This document shows, in pieces, positions 25,321 through 33,672 of a stretch of DNA of 59,004 bases (positions are counted from its first letter, which is position 1; every line of letters begins with the position of its first letter). Source of the stretch: HIMB59 sp038124765 (GTDB lineage Bacteria; Pseudomonadota; Alphaproteobacteria; HIMB59); the NCBI GenBank assembly GCA_038124765.1, contig JAYPCO010000002.1:1-59004 (forward strand). Reading direction: 5' to 3'. Position numbers and translations under genes: made by a program. The notes below the pieces were generated by a model. That model searched no databases, was not told where the DNA came from, and saw nothing but the letters and a program-made list of their open reading frames with translations.

Positions 25321-26428
25321 ATTGTATTTTAATACCAAAGTTATTGAGTCGATTTAGAATGTAATCAACATTGTTAATATCACTGAAGATTCTTTTTACT
25401 CCGCTAAGTGGATTATTTTTTAAAATACATTCGATTGTAGAGTATACAGTCAATGAAACACAATTAGACATAGATGAATTTTCAATTTCCCTCGTATCGT
25501 CTATGAAAATTGATTTATCATAAATTATATTGCCATTTTTATCCTCAGCTCTTAAGCTGACATATAACAAAACTCTATCCTTTTCCTGAGGTAGGTATTT
25601 ATTATTTTCCCATAATTCACTACCTAGTTTTTCAATATCTTCTTTGTTATTAATTTTATGAAAAATATTTTGCCAAGCTTCTGTCCAACCCTTGAGTCTT
25701 ATAGTGCCTCGTTCAAAGTGTTTAATTTTATCTCTAATTGGATCTAATAAATAAGAATTTATATAAGGTATAGAATTTCTATTTGGATATGTTTCAAAAT
25801 TTTCATCTCTAAAATTTATCAAACTTACATGCTCGTATGGTCGATCTGCGACTGTTTCCTTAAATTGTTTAATATATTTAGCTTGCGTATTTAATGCTCT
25901 GATTACACCAACTGGCGACCAACTAAATTTATATTTAAATTCATTGGGAATAAGAGGGAATCCACCACACATACTTTTGAACTCAACATTTTCAACATTC
26001 TCGTAATTTATTTTTTCCTGAAAATCATGAACTAGTTTATGAGCTAGGAGATGGTCGATACCTGGATCCAACCCTGCTTCGCACATAAATAAACAGTCAT
26101 TTTCTTGAAAATTTTTTTCAAGCTCTGTGTATTTTGGATCAAAATAGCTTGATGTAAGTAAGTGGCATTTATTTTTTATTGCTAAATTTGCAATTTCTAA
26201 ATGCATATTCGCTGGAAGCATAGAAACAATTAGGTCATTGGATGTTAGTTGTTTATCTAAATTTTCTAAATCTAAATGTTTAACTTTTATCTTTTTATGC
26301 AATAACATCTCTGCTTTTTCAGCAGATCTATTCCAAACCTCAACATTATGATTATTATTAATTAGCTCAATAATTCCAGGAGGTGAGGATAAACCAACCC
26401 CTAGCCAATGTATTGTCTTTATATCCAT
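25313..26428 (-). CDS. saccharopine dehydrogenase (glutamate-forming), AASS C-terminal-half homologue
   Basis: Oxidises saccharopine to glutamate and 2-aminoadipate semialdehyde. Rossmann start HWLGVGLSSPPG, the catalytic-domain segment CEAGLDPGIDHLLAH, then CGGFPLIP and YKFSWSPVGVIRA, and ETYPNRNSIPY and RGTIRLKGW, all characteristic of the saccharopine dehydrogenase half of eukaryotic AASS and yeast Lys9. 371 residues, shorter than Lys9 (446). Carboxynorspermidine dehydrogenase is a related alternative given nearby polyamine genes, but the reductase partner immediately downstream and the FSWSPVG segment favour saccharopine. Confidence 0.9.
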   Translation of the reverse strand: MDIKTIHWLGVGLSSPPGIIELINNNHNVEVWNRSAEKAEMLLHKKIKVKHLDLENLDKQLTSNDLIVSMLPANMHLEIANLAIKNKCHLLTSSYFDPKYTELEKNFQENDCLFMCEAGLDPGIDHLLAHKLVHDFQEKINYENVENVEFKSMCGGFPLIPNEFKYKFSWSPVGVIRALNTQAKYIKQFKETVADRPYEHVSLINFRDENFETYPNRNSIPYINSYLLDPIRDKIKHFERGTIRLKGWTEAWQNIFHKINNKEDIEKLGSELWENNKYLPQEKDRVLLYVSLRAEDKNGNIIYDKSIFIDDTREIENSSMSNCVSLTVYSTIECILKNNPLSGVKRIFSDINNVDYILNRLNNFGIKIQYD

Positions 26429-26479
26429 TTGACGAAAACTTTAGAATAAATTCATTTAAAATTATATATTTATTTATAA

Positions 26480-27463
26480 ATGAAACTGGTACCAGAGTGG
26501 GAAGATCATAGTCATTGTTTAATTGCTTGGCCTTGTAATCAAGAGCTATATGGACCCGTTATAGAAAAAGCTAGATTTGAAATAGCCAATTTAGCAAATC
26601 AAATAGCTGATGAAGAAAAGGTTATAATCTACTGTAACAAAGATGACTATGATGATTGCAAAAAGTTAGTTGCCAATTCAAGAGTTGAAATTCATTTGAT
26701 AGGACTAGATGACTCTTGGATGAGAGATATAGCGCCAATTTTTTATAAAGAAAAAAATAAATTACAAAGCATTTCTTTTGAATTTAATGGATATGGTAAA
26801 TATCCTAATTTTAAAAATGATAATAAAATTTCCGATTACATTTCAAATCAATTAAATATTTCCTCTACAAAAATTGAACTAATCTTAGAGGGGGGAGGAA
26901 TTACTTATGACGAAAAGGGAAATCTATTTACTACTGAAAGCGTTTTATTAAATCAAAACAGAAACAACCCCTCAAAAGATAAAATCACTGATATTTTAAT
27001 TAGTTTGTTTGAATTGAAATCTGTTATTTGGTTTGAACAGGGTCTATTTAATGATGATACCGATGGTCATATTGATAATATTTTATGCCCTATAGGTAAT
27101 GATCATTATTTACTTGCCTCAAGCAACGATCAGTCTTCTCCAAATTACAAAGTATTATTAGAAATAAAAAAAAAACTATTAGAGGAGTTCTCAAAGAAAA
27201 ATACAAAAATAACAATTACAGAAATACCTCTACCTTCTGAATGTTCAATTGAAGGAAAAAAATTAGTTTCTTCATATATAAATTTTTATTTTACTAAAAA
27301 CAAAATTTTTCTTCCAAAATTTGGTGTTCGAGAGGATCTAGAGGTTTTAGATTTATTCAAGAGTTTATTTAAGGAAAAACAAATAGTAATGTTAGATACT
27401 AAAAATATAAATTATGGAGGAGGAAACATCCATTGTGTAACTATGAATGTACCTAAACTATGA
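26480..27463 (+). CDS. aguA: agmatine deiminase
   Basis: Converts agmatine to N-carbamoylputrescine and ammonia. Guanidine-modifying fold: EWEDHSHCLIAWP at the start, DDSWMRDIAP (substrate-binding Asp), ILEGGGITYD, DTDGHIDN with the catalytic His, and GGGNIHC with the nucleophile Cys319. 327 residues, slightly short (about 345-370). It overlaps aguB by 4 bases (ATGA), which fixes the pathway. It heads a seven-gene polyamine block; the arginine decarboxylase that would supply agmatine is not in the window. Confidence 0.94.
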   Translation: MKLVPEWEDHSHCLIAWPCNQELYGPVIEKARFEIANLANQIADEEKVIIYCNKDDYDDCKKLVANSRVEIHLIGLDDSWMRDIAPIFYKEKNKLQSISFEFNGYGKYPNFKNDNKISDYISNQLNISSTKIELILEGGGITYDEKGNLFTTESVLLNQNRNNPSKDKITDILISLFELKSVIWFEQGLFNDDTDGHIDNILCPIGNDHYLLASSNDQSSPNYKVLLEIKKKLLEEFSKKNTKITITEIPLPSECSIEGKKLVSSYINFYFTKNKIFLPKFGVREDLEVLDLFKSLFKEKQIVMLDTKNINYGGGNIHCVTMNVPKL

Positions 27464-28317
27464 AAATAAAAGTAGCCATTTCTCAATTTGCTTGTATCAA
27501 AGGTGATCAAGAGGCAAATATCAATAAAGCATTTGATTTAGCTTCAAAGGCCGTTAGTCAAAAAGTAAATATACTTTTACTTCAAGAATTATTTCAAAGT
27601 GAATATTTTTGTTCTACCCAAAATGCCAAGTTTTTTGATTATGCAATTTCATTTCCTGATAACTCTATATTTGAAAAATTTTCTAATTTTTGTAAGCAAA
27701 ACAATATAGTCATACCAATTAGTTTTTTCGAAAAGTCTGGACAAAACTATTTTAATTCGGTTGTGGTAATAGATGCAGACGGCAGTTTCAGCAGTCTCTA
27801 TCGCAAATCCCATCTTCCCGATGGTCCTGGCTATAATGAAAAATTTTATTTCTCACCAGGTAACACGGGTTTTAAAGTTTTTAAAACTAAGTTTGCATCA
27901 ATTGGATGTGCTATTTGTTGGGACCAGTGGTTTCCTGAGTGCGCAAGATCTATGACAATGGATGGCGCAGAGATATTAATGTATCCAACCGCAATCGGAT
28001 CTGAACCTCATGACTCCACTATAAGTTCAAAAGATCATTGGCAAAATGTTATGAAGGGTCATGCTGCAGCTAATCAAATACCTGTTTTAGCTTCAAATAG
28101 GGTTGGAGTTGAAAAGGAAGGAAGTATTTCACTTACTTTTTATGGTAACTCCTTTATTGCTAACCATTTAGGCAATGTAATTTCAAATATGGATAATGAA
28201 TCCGAAGGCATTGAAGTGAGCGAATTGGATTTAGAAGAATCTAAAAAATATAGGCAATCATGGGGTAATTTTAGAGATAGAAGACCTGAGCTTTACAAAA
28301 AAGTTTGTGATTTTTAG
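27460..28317 (+). CDS. aguB: N-carbamoylputrescine amidase
   Basis: Nitrilase-superfamily hydrolase that releases putrescine from N-carbamoylputrescine. The Glu-Lys-Cys triad is visible: Glu43 (LLQELF), Lys116 (YRKSHLPD) and Cys153 (CAICWDQWFPE). The segment HLPDGPGYNEKFYFSPG is typical of plant and bacterial N-carbamoylputrescine amidases. 285 residues, full length. Translationally coupled to aguA; the putrescine-binding protein gene begins 53 bases downstream. Confidence 0.94.
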   Translation: MKIKVAISQFACIKGDQEANINKAFDLASKAVSQKVNILLLQELFQSEYFCSTQNAKFFDYAISFPDNSIFEKFSNFCKQNNIVIPISFFEKSGQNYFNSVVVIDADGSFSSLYRKSHLPDGPGYNEKFYFSPGNTGFKVFKTKFASIGCAICWDQWFPECARSMTMDGAEILMYPTAIGSEPHDSTISSKDHWQNVMKGHAAANQIPVLASNRVGVEKEGSISLTFYGNSFIANHLGNVISNMDNESEGIEVSELDLEESKKYRQSWGNFRDRRPELYKKVCDF

Positions 28318-28370
28318 CTTTATTTATAATATTATCTAATTGTTATTTATAACATTGGGAGGAAAGTTTA

Positions 28371-29462
28371 ATGAAAAAATTATTAATAGTATTAGCTTCT
28401 TTAATCATACCTTTTTCTGCATCTGCTAAAGAAGAATTGTTTATTTACAATTGGTCGGATTATGTTGCAGAGGGTGTTATTGAAAATTTCGAAGAAGAGT
28501 TTGGCATTGATGTAACATATGATGTATTTGACTCAAATGAAGTTTTAGAAGCAAAATTATTAGCTGGAAATTCCGGCTATGATATTGTTGTTCCATCAGG
28601 GGCATTTTTAGCTAATCAAATCAGAGCAGGTGTATTCCAGGCTCTTGATAAGTCACAATTACCCAACTTAGCAAACCTTGATCCAGCTATACTTGAATAT
28701 ACAGGAAAACATGATCCAGATAATTCTTACTCAGTGAACTGGCTCTATGGCACGACAGGTATAGGTTATAATATCGATATGATTGAAGAGCGTATGCCAG
28801 GTGCAACTGAAGATGGCACAGTAGATAGTCTAGATATTCTTTTTGATCCTGAGCTTGTATCAAAATTTGCTGATTGTGGCGTTACAATGTTAGATGCTCC
28901 TACTGAAGTGGTAGAAGTGGCTCTTCATTACCTTGGTCATGATCCAAATACTGAAAATACAAACGCTAACCAAGAAGCACTTGATATGTTAAAAAAAGTA
29001 AGGCCTTATATTAAGTACTTCGACTCATCTCAATATATTGATGATCTTGCTAACGGTGAAATCTGTCTAGCACTTGGTTGGTCTGGAGACGTATTCCTTG
29101 CATCTGATGAGGCTGCAGATGGAATTAACGTTTGGTACTCTGTTCCATCTCAAGGAACAGTAATTTGGTTTGACCAAATGGCTATTCCTGCAGATGCTAA
29201 AAATATCGAGAACGCTCATAAATTTATCAATTACTATATGAGACCAGAAGTTGTTGCTGCAAACACCAATTATGTATGGTACCCAAATGCCAATTTAGTT
29301 GCCAATACTACCCCAGGGTTAATTGATCAAGAAATATTAGATGACCCTGCAGTCTACGCTGATGAGGAAACAATGGCTAAACTTTTCCCTGATCAGGCGG
29401 ACTCACCCCAGAAGTCTAGAATCTCTTCAAGAGTATTCAATGAGTTCAAAACTTCTAACTAA
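28371..29462 (+). CDS. potF: PotF/PotD-type polyamine-binding periplasmic protein
   Basis: Substrate-binding component of the polyamine ABC transporter. Signal peptide 1-19 ending SASA, mature protein beginning EELFIYNWSDYVAEG, the hallmark of PotD/PotF, then YDIVVPSGAFL and GWSGDVFLA. 363 residues. Putrescine specificity (PotF) is inferred from the agmatine and Puu genes around it. The ribosome site GGGAGGA about 8 bases before the ATG is the strongest in the window, and codon use looks optimised, so high expression is expected. A perfect 15-base-pair hairpin follows. Confidence 0.92.
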   Translation: MKKLLIVLASLIIPFSASAKEELFIYNWSDYVAEGVIENFEEEFGIDVTYDVFDSNEVLEAKLLAGNSGYDIVVPSGAFLANQIRAGVFQALDKSQLPNLANLDPAILEYTGKHDPDNSYSVNWLYGTTGIGYNIDMIEERMPGATEDGTVDSLDILFDPELVSKFADCGVTMLDAPTEVVEVALHYLGHDPNTENTNANQEALDMLKKVRPYIKYFDSSQYIDDLANGEICLALGWSGDVFLASDEAADGINVWYSVPSQGTVIWFDQMAIPADAKNIENAHKFINYYMRPEVVAANTNYVWYPNANLVANTTPGLIDQEILDDPAVYADEETMAKLFPDQADSPQKSRISSRVFNEFKTSN

Positions 29463-29474
29463 AAATATATTAAT

Positions 29475-29509
29475 TTTAAAGCGTAACTAAAATCTAGTTA
29501 CGCTTTAAA
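29475..29509 (+). terminator. 15-bp perfect hairpin between potF and potA
   Basis: TTTAAAGCGTAACTA (29475-29489), loop AAATC, TAGTTACGCTTTAAA (29495-29509). It starts 12 bases after the potF stop. No T run follows, so it is more likely a 3'-end stabiliser or partial terminator that makes the binding protein more abundant than the membrane subunits, as is known for other ABC transport operons. Confidence 0.65.
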
Positions 29510-29534
29510 TGAATTCCCTATAAGATTTAATCCA

Positions 29535-30611
29535 ATGTCATCAAATGAAGATTTTTTAATAATAGATAATATTAGTAAGCGCTTTGATGATGTAGTCGCT
29601 TTAGATAAAGTTTCAGTCAAAATTAAAAGATCTGAGCTATTTAGTTTACTTGGTTCATCCGGATGCGGGAAGTCAACACTGCTAAGAATCATTGCAGGGT
29701 TTGAAAAACCAGATGAAGGCAGAATTATATTAGACGGTCAAGATATTACCGATCTCCCCCCTTACCTCAGACCGTTGAATATCATGTTTCAAAATTATGC
29801 GCTATTTCCTCATTTAAATGTTTATAAGAATATCGAATTTGGTTTAAAAGAGGAAAAACTTGAAAAAAATCTAATTGAAGAACGAATTAATGAAGCTCTA
29901 ACATTGCTAGAATTATCAGCCCTTCAAAAAAGAAAAATTAATGAGATCTCAGGTGGTCAGCAGCAAAGAGTTGCTCTTGCCAGGTGTTTAGTTAAGAAAC
30001 CTAAATTACTATTGCTTGATGAACCACTAGCGGCCTTGGATAAAAAACTAAGAATACAAACACAATTTGAGCTTGTTAATCTGCAATTTAAATTGGGTAT
30101 AACCTTTATAATAGTAACCCATGATCAAGAAGAGGCCATGTCCTTATCGGATAGAATGGCTGTAATGCAACAAGGTAATATTCTTCAAATCGGCACACCA
30201 GTTGAGGTTTATGAGACACCTGGTAATGAATACATAGCTAATTTTATCGGAACAGCCAATATTTTTGAAGTTAATGAAAATCAGGATAGTAAATTATACT
30301 CAAGCACATTAAATGCTTTTATTAACTCTGCAAAAGCTATTCCGACAAATAAATTTTTGTTGAGACCAGAAAAAATTGAAATTAGTAAATTTAAAGAGGG
30401 AGAAGAAAAAACTCAAACTAATAAATGTATAGGAACTGTTAAAGAAATTGCCTATTTAGGTAGCTATACAAAATATTTAATTAAAACTGATAAAGCTACT
30501 TTTTATGTTTTTCAACAAAATAAATTTTTTACTGAGAACTTAAATATTAAATGGGATGACAAAGTCATTTGCTCCTGGAATGAAAATTCAATCTTTCCCA
30601 TTAATGATTAG
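29535..30611 (+). CDS. potG: polyamine ABC transporter ATPase (PotA/PotG)
   Basis: Energises polyamine import. Walker A GSSGCGKST (40-48), Q-loop NYALFPHL, signature SGGQQQR (139-145), Walker B LLLLDEP (158-164), H-loop VTHDQEEA, then a C-terminal TOBE-type beta domain (about 250-358) as in PotA/MalK. 358 residues, slightly short. Followed by the permease with an 8-base overlap. Confidence 0.94.
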   Translation: MSSNEDFLIIDNISKRFDDVVALDKVSVKIKRSELFSLLGSSGCGKSTLLRIIAGFEKPDEGRIILDGQDITDLPPYLRPLNIMFQNYALFPHLNVYKNIEFGLKEEKLEKNLIEERINEALTLLELSALQKRKINEISGGQQQRVALARCLVKKPKLLLLDEPLAALDKKLRIQTQFELVNLQFKLGITFIIVTHDQEEAMSLSDRMAVMQQGNILQIGTPVEVYETPGNEYIANFIGTANIFEVNENQDSKLYSSTLNAFINSAKAIPTNKFLLRPEKIEISKFKEGEEKTQTNKCIGTVKEIAYLGSYTKYLIKTDKATFYVFQQNKFFTENLNIKWDDKVICSWNENSIFPIND

Positions 30612-31494
30612 TGAGAAGTTAAAAAGCTACAAATTTTGGTTTGTTTTTACGCCTTATTTTTGGTTAGTCTTATTTTTCTTTATACCTTTAGCTTTAATTT
30701 TCAAAATATCTATTTCAATTGCTGAGTGGGGGATGCCTCCATACAAAGATTTATTTGAATTTACCGAAAATGGATTTCAAATTAATGCAACTTTGAATAA
30801 CTATATTTTTGTTTTTTCTGATTTTTATTATTTTAAATCTTATTTAAATTCACTTTCCTTAGCTTTTACCTCCACTTTGATTTGTTTAGTGATTGGCTTT
30901 CCTATTGCTTTTTATGTCGCGAAGTCCTCAGAGAGAGTGAGAAATATCATGCTAATTTTTTTAATCATACCATTTTGGACATCTTTTTTATTAAGGGTAT
31001 ATGCATGGAAGGTTCTTTTACAAGGTAATGGATTAATAAATTCATTATTAATTAAATTTGGAATAATTGATAATCCACTTCCTCTTTTGCACAATCACTA
31101 TGCTGTCATACTTGGAGTTGTATATACCTATCTTCCCTTTATGATACTTCCTTTGTATGGATATCTAGTTAAGTTTGATTTAAATCTTATAGATGCCGCA
31201 TATGATTTAGGGGCAAAACCTATTAAAGCTTTTTTTAAAGTCATATTGCCATTGTCACTTCCCGGAATAGTAGCTGGTTCAATGTTAGTTTTTATTCCAG
31301 TGGTGGGAGAGTTTGTCATCCCGGAGATGTTAGGTGGTAGCGATAGGCTCTATTTTGGTAAAATGATATGGGAAGAATTTTTTCAAAATAGAGATTGGCC
31401 TATTGCAAGTGCGCTTGCAATGTCAGGAATTTTATTTCTAGTAGTGCCCATTTTGATTTTTCAGAAACAATATGAAAAATATAATTTAAAATGA
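30604..31494 (+). CDS. potH: polyamine ABC transporter permease 1 (PotB/PotH)
   Basis: About six membrane helices with a large first periplasmic loop, ending with the EAA-type loop contacting the ATPase (DAAYDLGAKPIKAFFKVILPLSLPG split across the conserved Gly). I choose ATG 30604, which overlaps the potA stop by 8 bases and leaves a short cytoplasmic start before the first helix; in-frame starts at 30556 and 30580 would lie deep inside potA. 296 residues, normal for PotB/PotH. Confidence 0.92.
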   Translation: MISEKLKSYKFWFVFTPYFWLVLFFFIPLALIFKISISIAEWGMPPYKDLFEFTENGFQINATLNNYIFVFSDFYYFKSYLNSLSLAFTSTLICLVIGFPIAFYVAKSSERVRNIMLIFLIIPFWTSFLLRVYAWKVLLQGNGLINSLLIKFGIIDNPLPLLHNHYAVILGVVYTYLPFMILPLYGYLVKFDLNLIDAAYDLGAKPIKAFFKVILPLSLPGIVAGSMLVFIPVVGEFVIPEMLGGSDRLYFGKMIWEEFFQNRDWPIASALAMSGILFLVVPILIFQKQYEKYNLK

Positions 31495-32297
31495 TTAAAA
31501 ATTTAAATTTTTTAAAGATTGGCTTGTTATCTTTTGGGTTTATGTTTCTCTACTTTCCCATTTTTACACTCGTTTTTTATTCATTTAACGATAGTGAAAG
31601 AGTGATGGTATGGACATCATTCTCTTTTAGATGGTATTCGGAGTTATTTCACAATGAACAGATTTTAGAAGCGTTTTATACCAGTTTAAAGGTAGCATTC
31701 TTATCCGCTAGCTTTGCAACTTTGATTGGTGTAATGGTTGGTTATTCTTTAGCTAGGATTAAATATATTCCATTTAGAATATTTTTTATTTTTATTGGCA
31801 CATCACCTTTAGTTATGCCAGAGATAATATTAGGCCTTTCATTCTTGTTGTTTTTTATAACAACTAATAATTTAATTGGTTTCCCATCTTCTAAAGGTTT
31901 TCTTACAGTTCTTATATCTCACATAACATTTTCGATTGCTTTTGTCGGTGTAATCATACAAGCAAGATTAAGTTCCTTTGATAAAAATATTGAGGAGGCC
32001 GCTCAAGACTTAGGAGCTATGCCCAATAAAGTTTTTTGGAAAATTACTGCACCTGTAATTTTACCTTCAATTGTCTCTGGATGGTTGTTATCTTTTACCT
32101 TATCGCTAGATGACTTAGTAGTAGCTAGTTTTACAAATGGGCCTGGAGCAAATACATTACCAATAGTAGTCTTTTCAAAAGTAAGATTAGGATTAAGCCC
32201 TGAGGTAAACGCTCTTTCAGCTATTGTTTTATTAGTTGTGATGTCAGCTGCGTTAATTTTTTATTTTGCAAATAAAAAATCAAACATTCAGAAGTAG
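31491..32297 (+). CDS. potI: polyamine ABC transporter permease 2 (PotC/PotI)
   Basis: 268 residues, six predicted membrane helices, with FNDSERVMVWTSFSFRWY in the first periplasmic loop (typical of PotC/PotI) and the EAA loop EEAAQDLGAMPNKVFWKIT. Start overlaps potB by 4 bases (ATGA). The last 18 bases overlap the 3' end of puuA on the opposite strand, so the two transcripts must read into each other. Confidence 0.93.
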   Translation: MIKNLNFLKIGLLSFGFMFLYFPIFTLVFYSFNDSERVMVWTSFSFRWYSELFHNEQILEAFYTSLKVAFLSASFATLIGVMVGYSLARIKYIPFRIFFIFIGTSPLVMPEIILGLSFLLFFITTNNLIGFPSSKGFLTVLISHITFSIAFVGVIIQARLSSFDKNIEEAAQDLGAMPNKVFWKITAPVILPSIVSGWLLSFTLSLDDLVVASFTNGPGANTLPIVVFSKVRLGLSPEVNALSAIVLLVVMSAALIFYFANKKSNIQK

Positions 32298-33632
32298 GTA
32301 TTCTCTTTCCCATGCAGTTATAATTTTATTATACGCATTCACTTCTAAGTCTTTTATAGAACAAAAAAGATCAACAAATGTATCGCCAAATATCTCTTTA
32401 GCTTCCTTAGATCTAGAGAAAAAATCAATTGATTGATAAATACTATCTGTAAGTGACATATTAACATTGTATGCTGCTTTTTTAGTTTCAGGAGAAGCTT
32501 TTAATTTCTTTTTAATACCTAGATAGCCAGCTGACAATGTAGCCGCTATAGCAAGGTAAGGGTTTACATCTGAACCGCATAATCTATTTTCAATTCTTAC
32601 CTGATTTGCTGAATTAAAATTAGGTACTCTAAATCCGCAGGTTCTATTTTCATATCCCCAATTAAGATTGAATGGCGTGCCTTCCTCCCAAAATCCTCTC
32701 AACCTTTTAAATGAATTTACATTAGGCGCAAATAGTGGGAGGAATGCCTTAGAGTATTTTTGTAAGCCGCCAAGGTAATTGTCAAATAATTTTGAAGTTT
32801 TTAGGTTCTTATCTGCAAAGACAGGCTTACCATTCTTTAATAAAGATTGATGAATGTGCATTGAGTTACCAGGTGAATCTTCCATCGGCTTGGCCATAAA
32901 TGTTGCATATAAATTATGCTTAAGTGCAGTTTGTCTTAGTGTACGTTTGAATAAAAATACTTGATCAGCTAAATCTAATGCATTTCCATGTTTAAAATTA
33001 ATTTCCATTTGTGCAGGCCCATCTTCATGGTTGATTGTTTCCACATCTAATTCTTGAGCTTCACAAAAATCATATAAATCCTCAAATATATGATCGAATT
33101 CATTAACAGCATCTATACCATAAGACTGATCTCCCTTTTCTGTTCTGCCTGATTGACCAGCGGGTGTTTCAAGGGGGTAGTCTGGATCATTATTTTTTTT
33201 TACTAAATAAAACTCAATTTCAGGAGCTATCACTGGTGTTAGATTCATATCTTCAAACATCTGAATAACTCTCTTCAATATTCCTCGCGAGTAAACTTCA
33301 ATATCTTTGTTGTTTCGATCAACTGCATCGCAGATGATCTGTGCTGTAGGTTCAGAATACCAAGGAACTACTCTTAGCGTGTCAAAGTCAGGTTTTAAAA
33401 CAAAATCTCCGTCAGTTGGGTTTAGTAATTGATCATCAATAGAGTAAGTAATATCCCTCGATACAGATAATTTAAAAAGATTCAAAGGAAGTCTCAACCC
33501 TCCTGATTCAATAGTGTCTAAAAATTTTTTTGTGGGAAGAATTTTACCTCTGGGGATACCTGAATTATCAGGTATCATACATTCTACTTCAGTAATTTTA
33601 TTCTTTTTTAACCAATCGATATAATCATTCAT
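32280..33632 (-). CDS. puuA: PuuA-like gamma-glutamylputrescine synthetase
   Basis: Glutamine-synthetase fold; ATP-dependent joining of glutamate to putrescine, the first step of the Puu catabolic route. The GS core shows PEIEFYLV, EDGPAQMEIN, GNSMHIHQSL and the C-terminal segment ENRTCGFRVPN followed by RIENRLCGSDVNPYLAIAA. 450 residues, close to PuuA (about 470). True glutamine synthetase is excluded by the divergent N-terminus and these signature changes; other gamma-glutamylamide synthetases remain possible, but its neighbours (putrescine transporter, PuuB-like oxidase) support putrescine. It is divergent from puuB. Confidence 0.85.
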   Translation of the reverse strand: MNDYIDWLKKNKITEVECMIPDNSGIPRGKILPTKKFLDTIESGGLRLPLNLFKLSVSRDITYSIDDQLLNPTDGDFVLKPDFDTLRVVPWYSEPTAQIICDAVDRNNKDIEVYSRGILKRVIQMFEDMNLTPVIAPEIEFYLVKKNNDPDYPLETPAGQSGRTEKGDQSYGIDAVNEFDHIFEDLYDFCEAQELDVETINHEDGPAQMEINFKHGNALDLADQVFLFKRTLRQTALKHNLYATFMAKPMEDSPGNSMHIHQSLLKNGKPVFADKNLKTSKLFDNYLGGLQKYSKAFLPLFAPNVNSFKRLRGFWEEGTPFNLNWGYENRTCGFRVPNFNSANQVRIENRLCGSDVNPYLAIAATLSAGYLGIKKKLKASPETKKAAYNVNMSLTDSIYQSIDFFSRSKEAKEIFGDTFVDLFCSIKDLEVNAYNKIITAWEREYLLLNV

Positions 33633-33672
33633 AGCTGTTATTGAACTTTAAAATTTGATATTTATGTTTCTG

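Noticed and set aside
25313..26428. Carboxynorspermidine dehydrogenase, because polyamine genes are near
   Set aside because: The reductase partner overlaps it, and AASS-specific segments (CGGFPLIP, FSWSPVGV, YPNRNS) match saccharopine dehydrogenase.
30556..30603. Upstream starts for potH inside potA
   Set aside because: They would give a long non-family N-terminus; ATG 30604 gives the usual short tail and an 8-base overlap.
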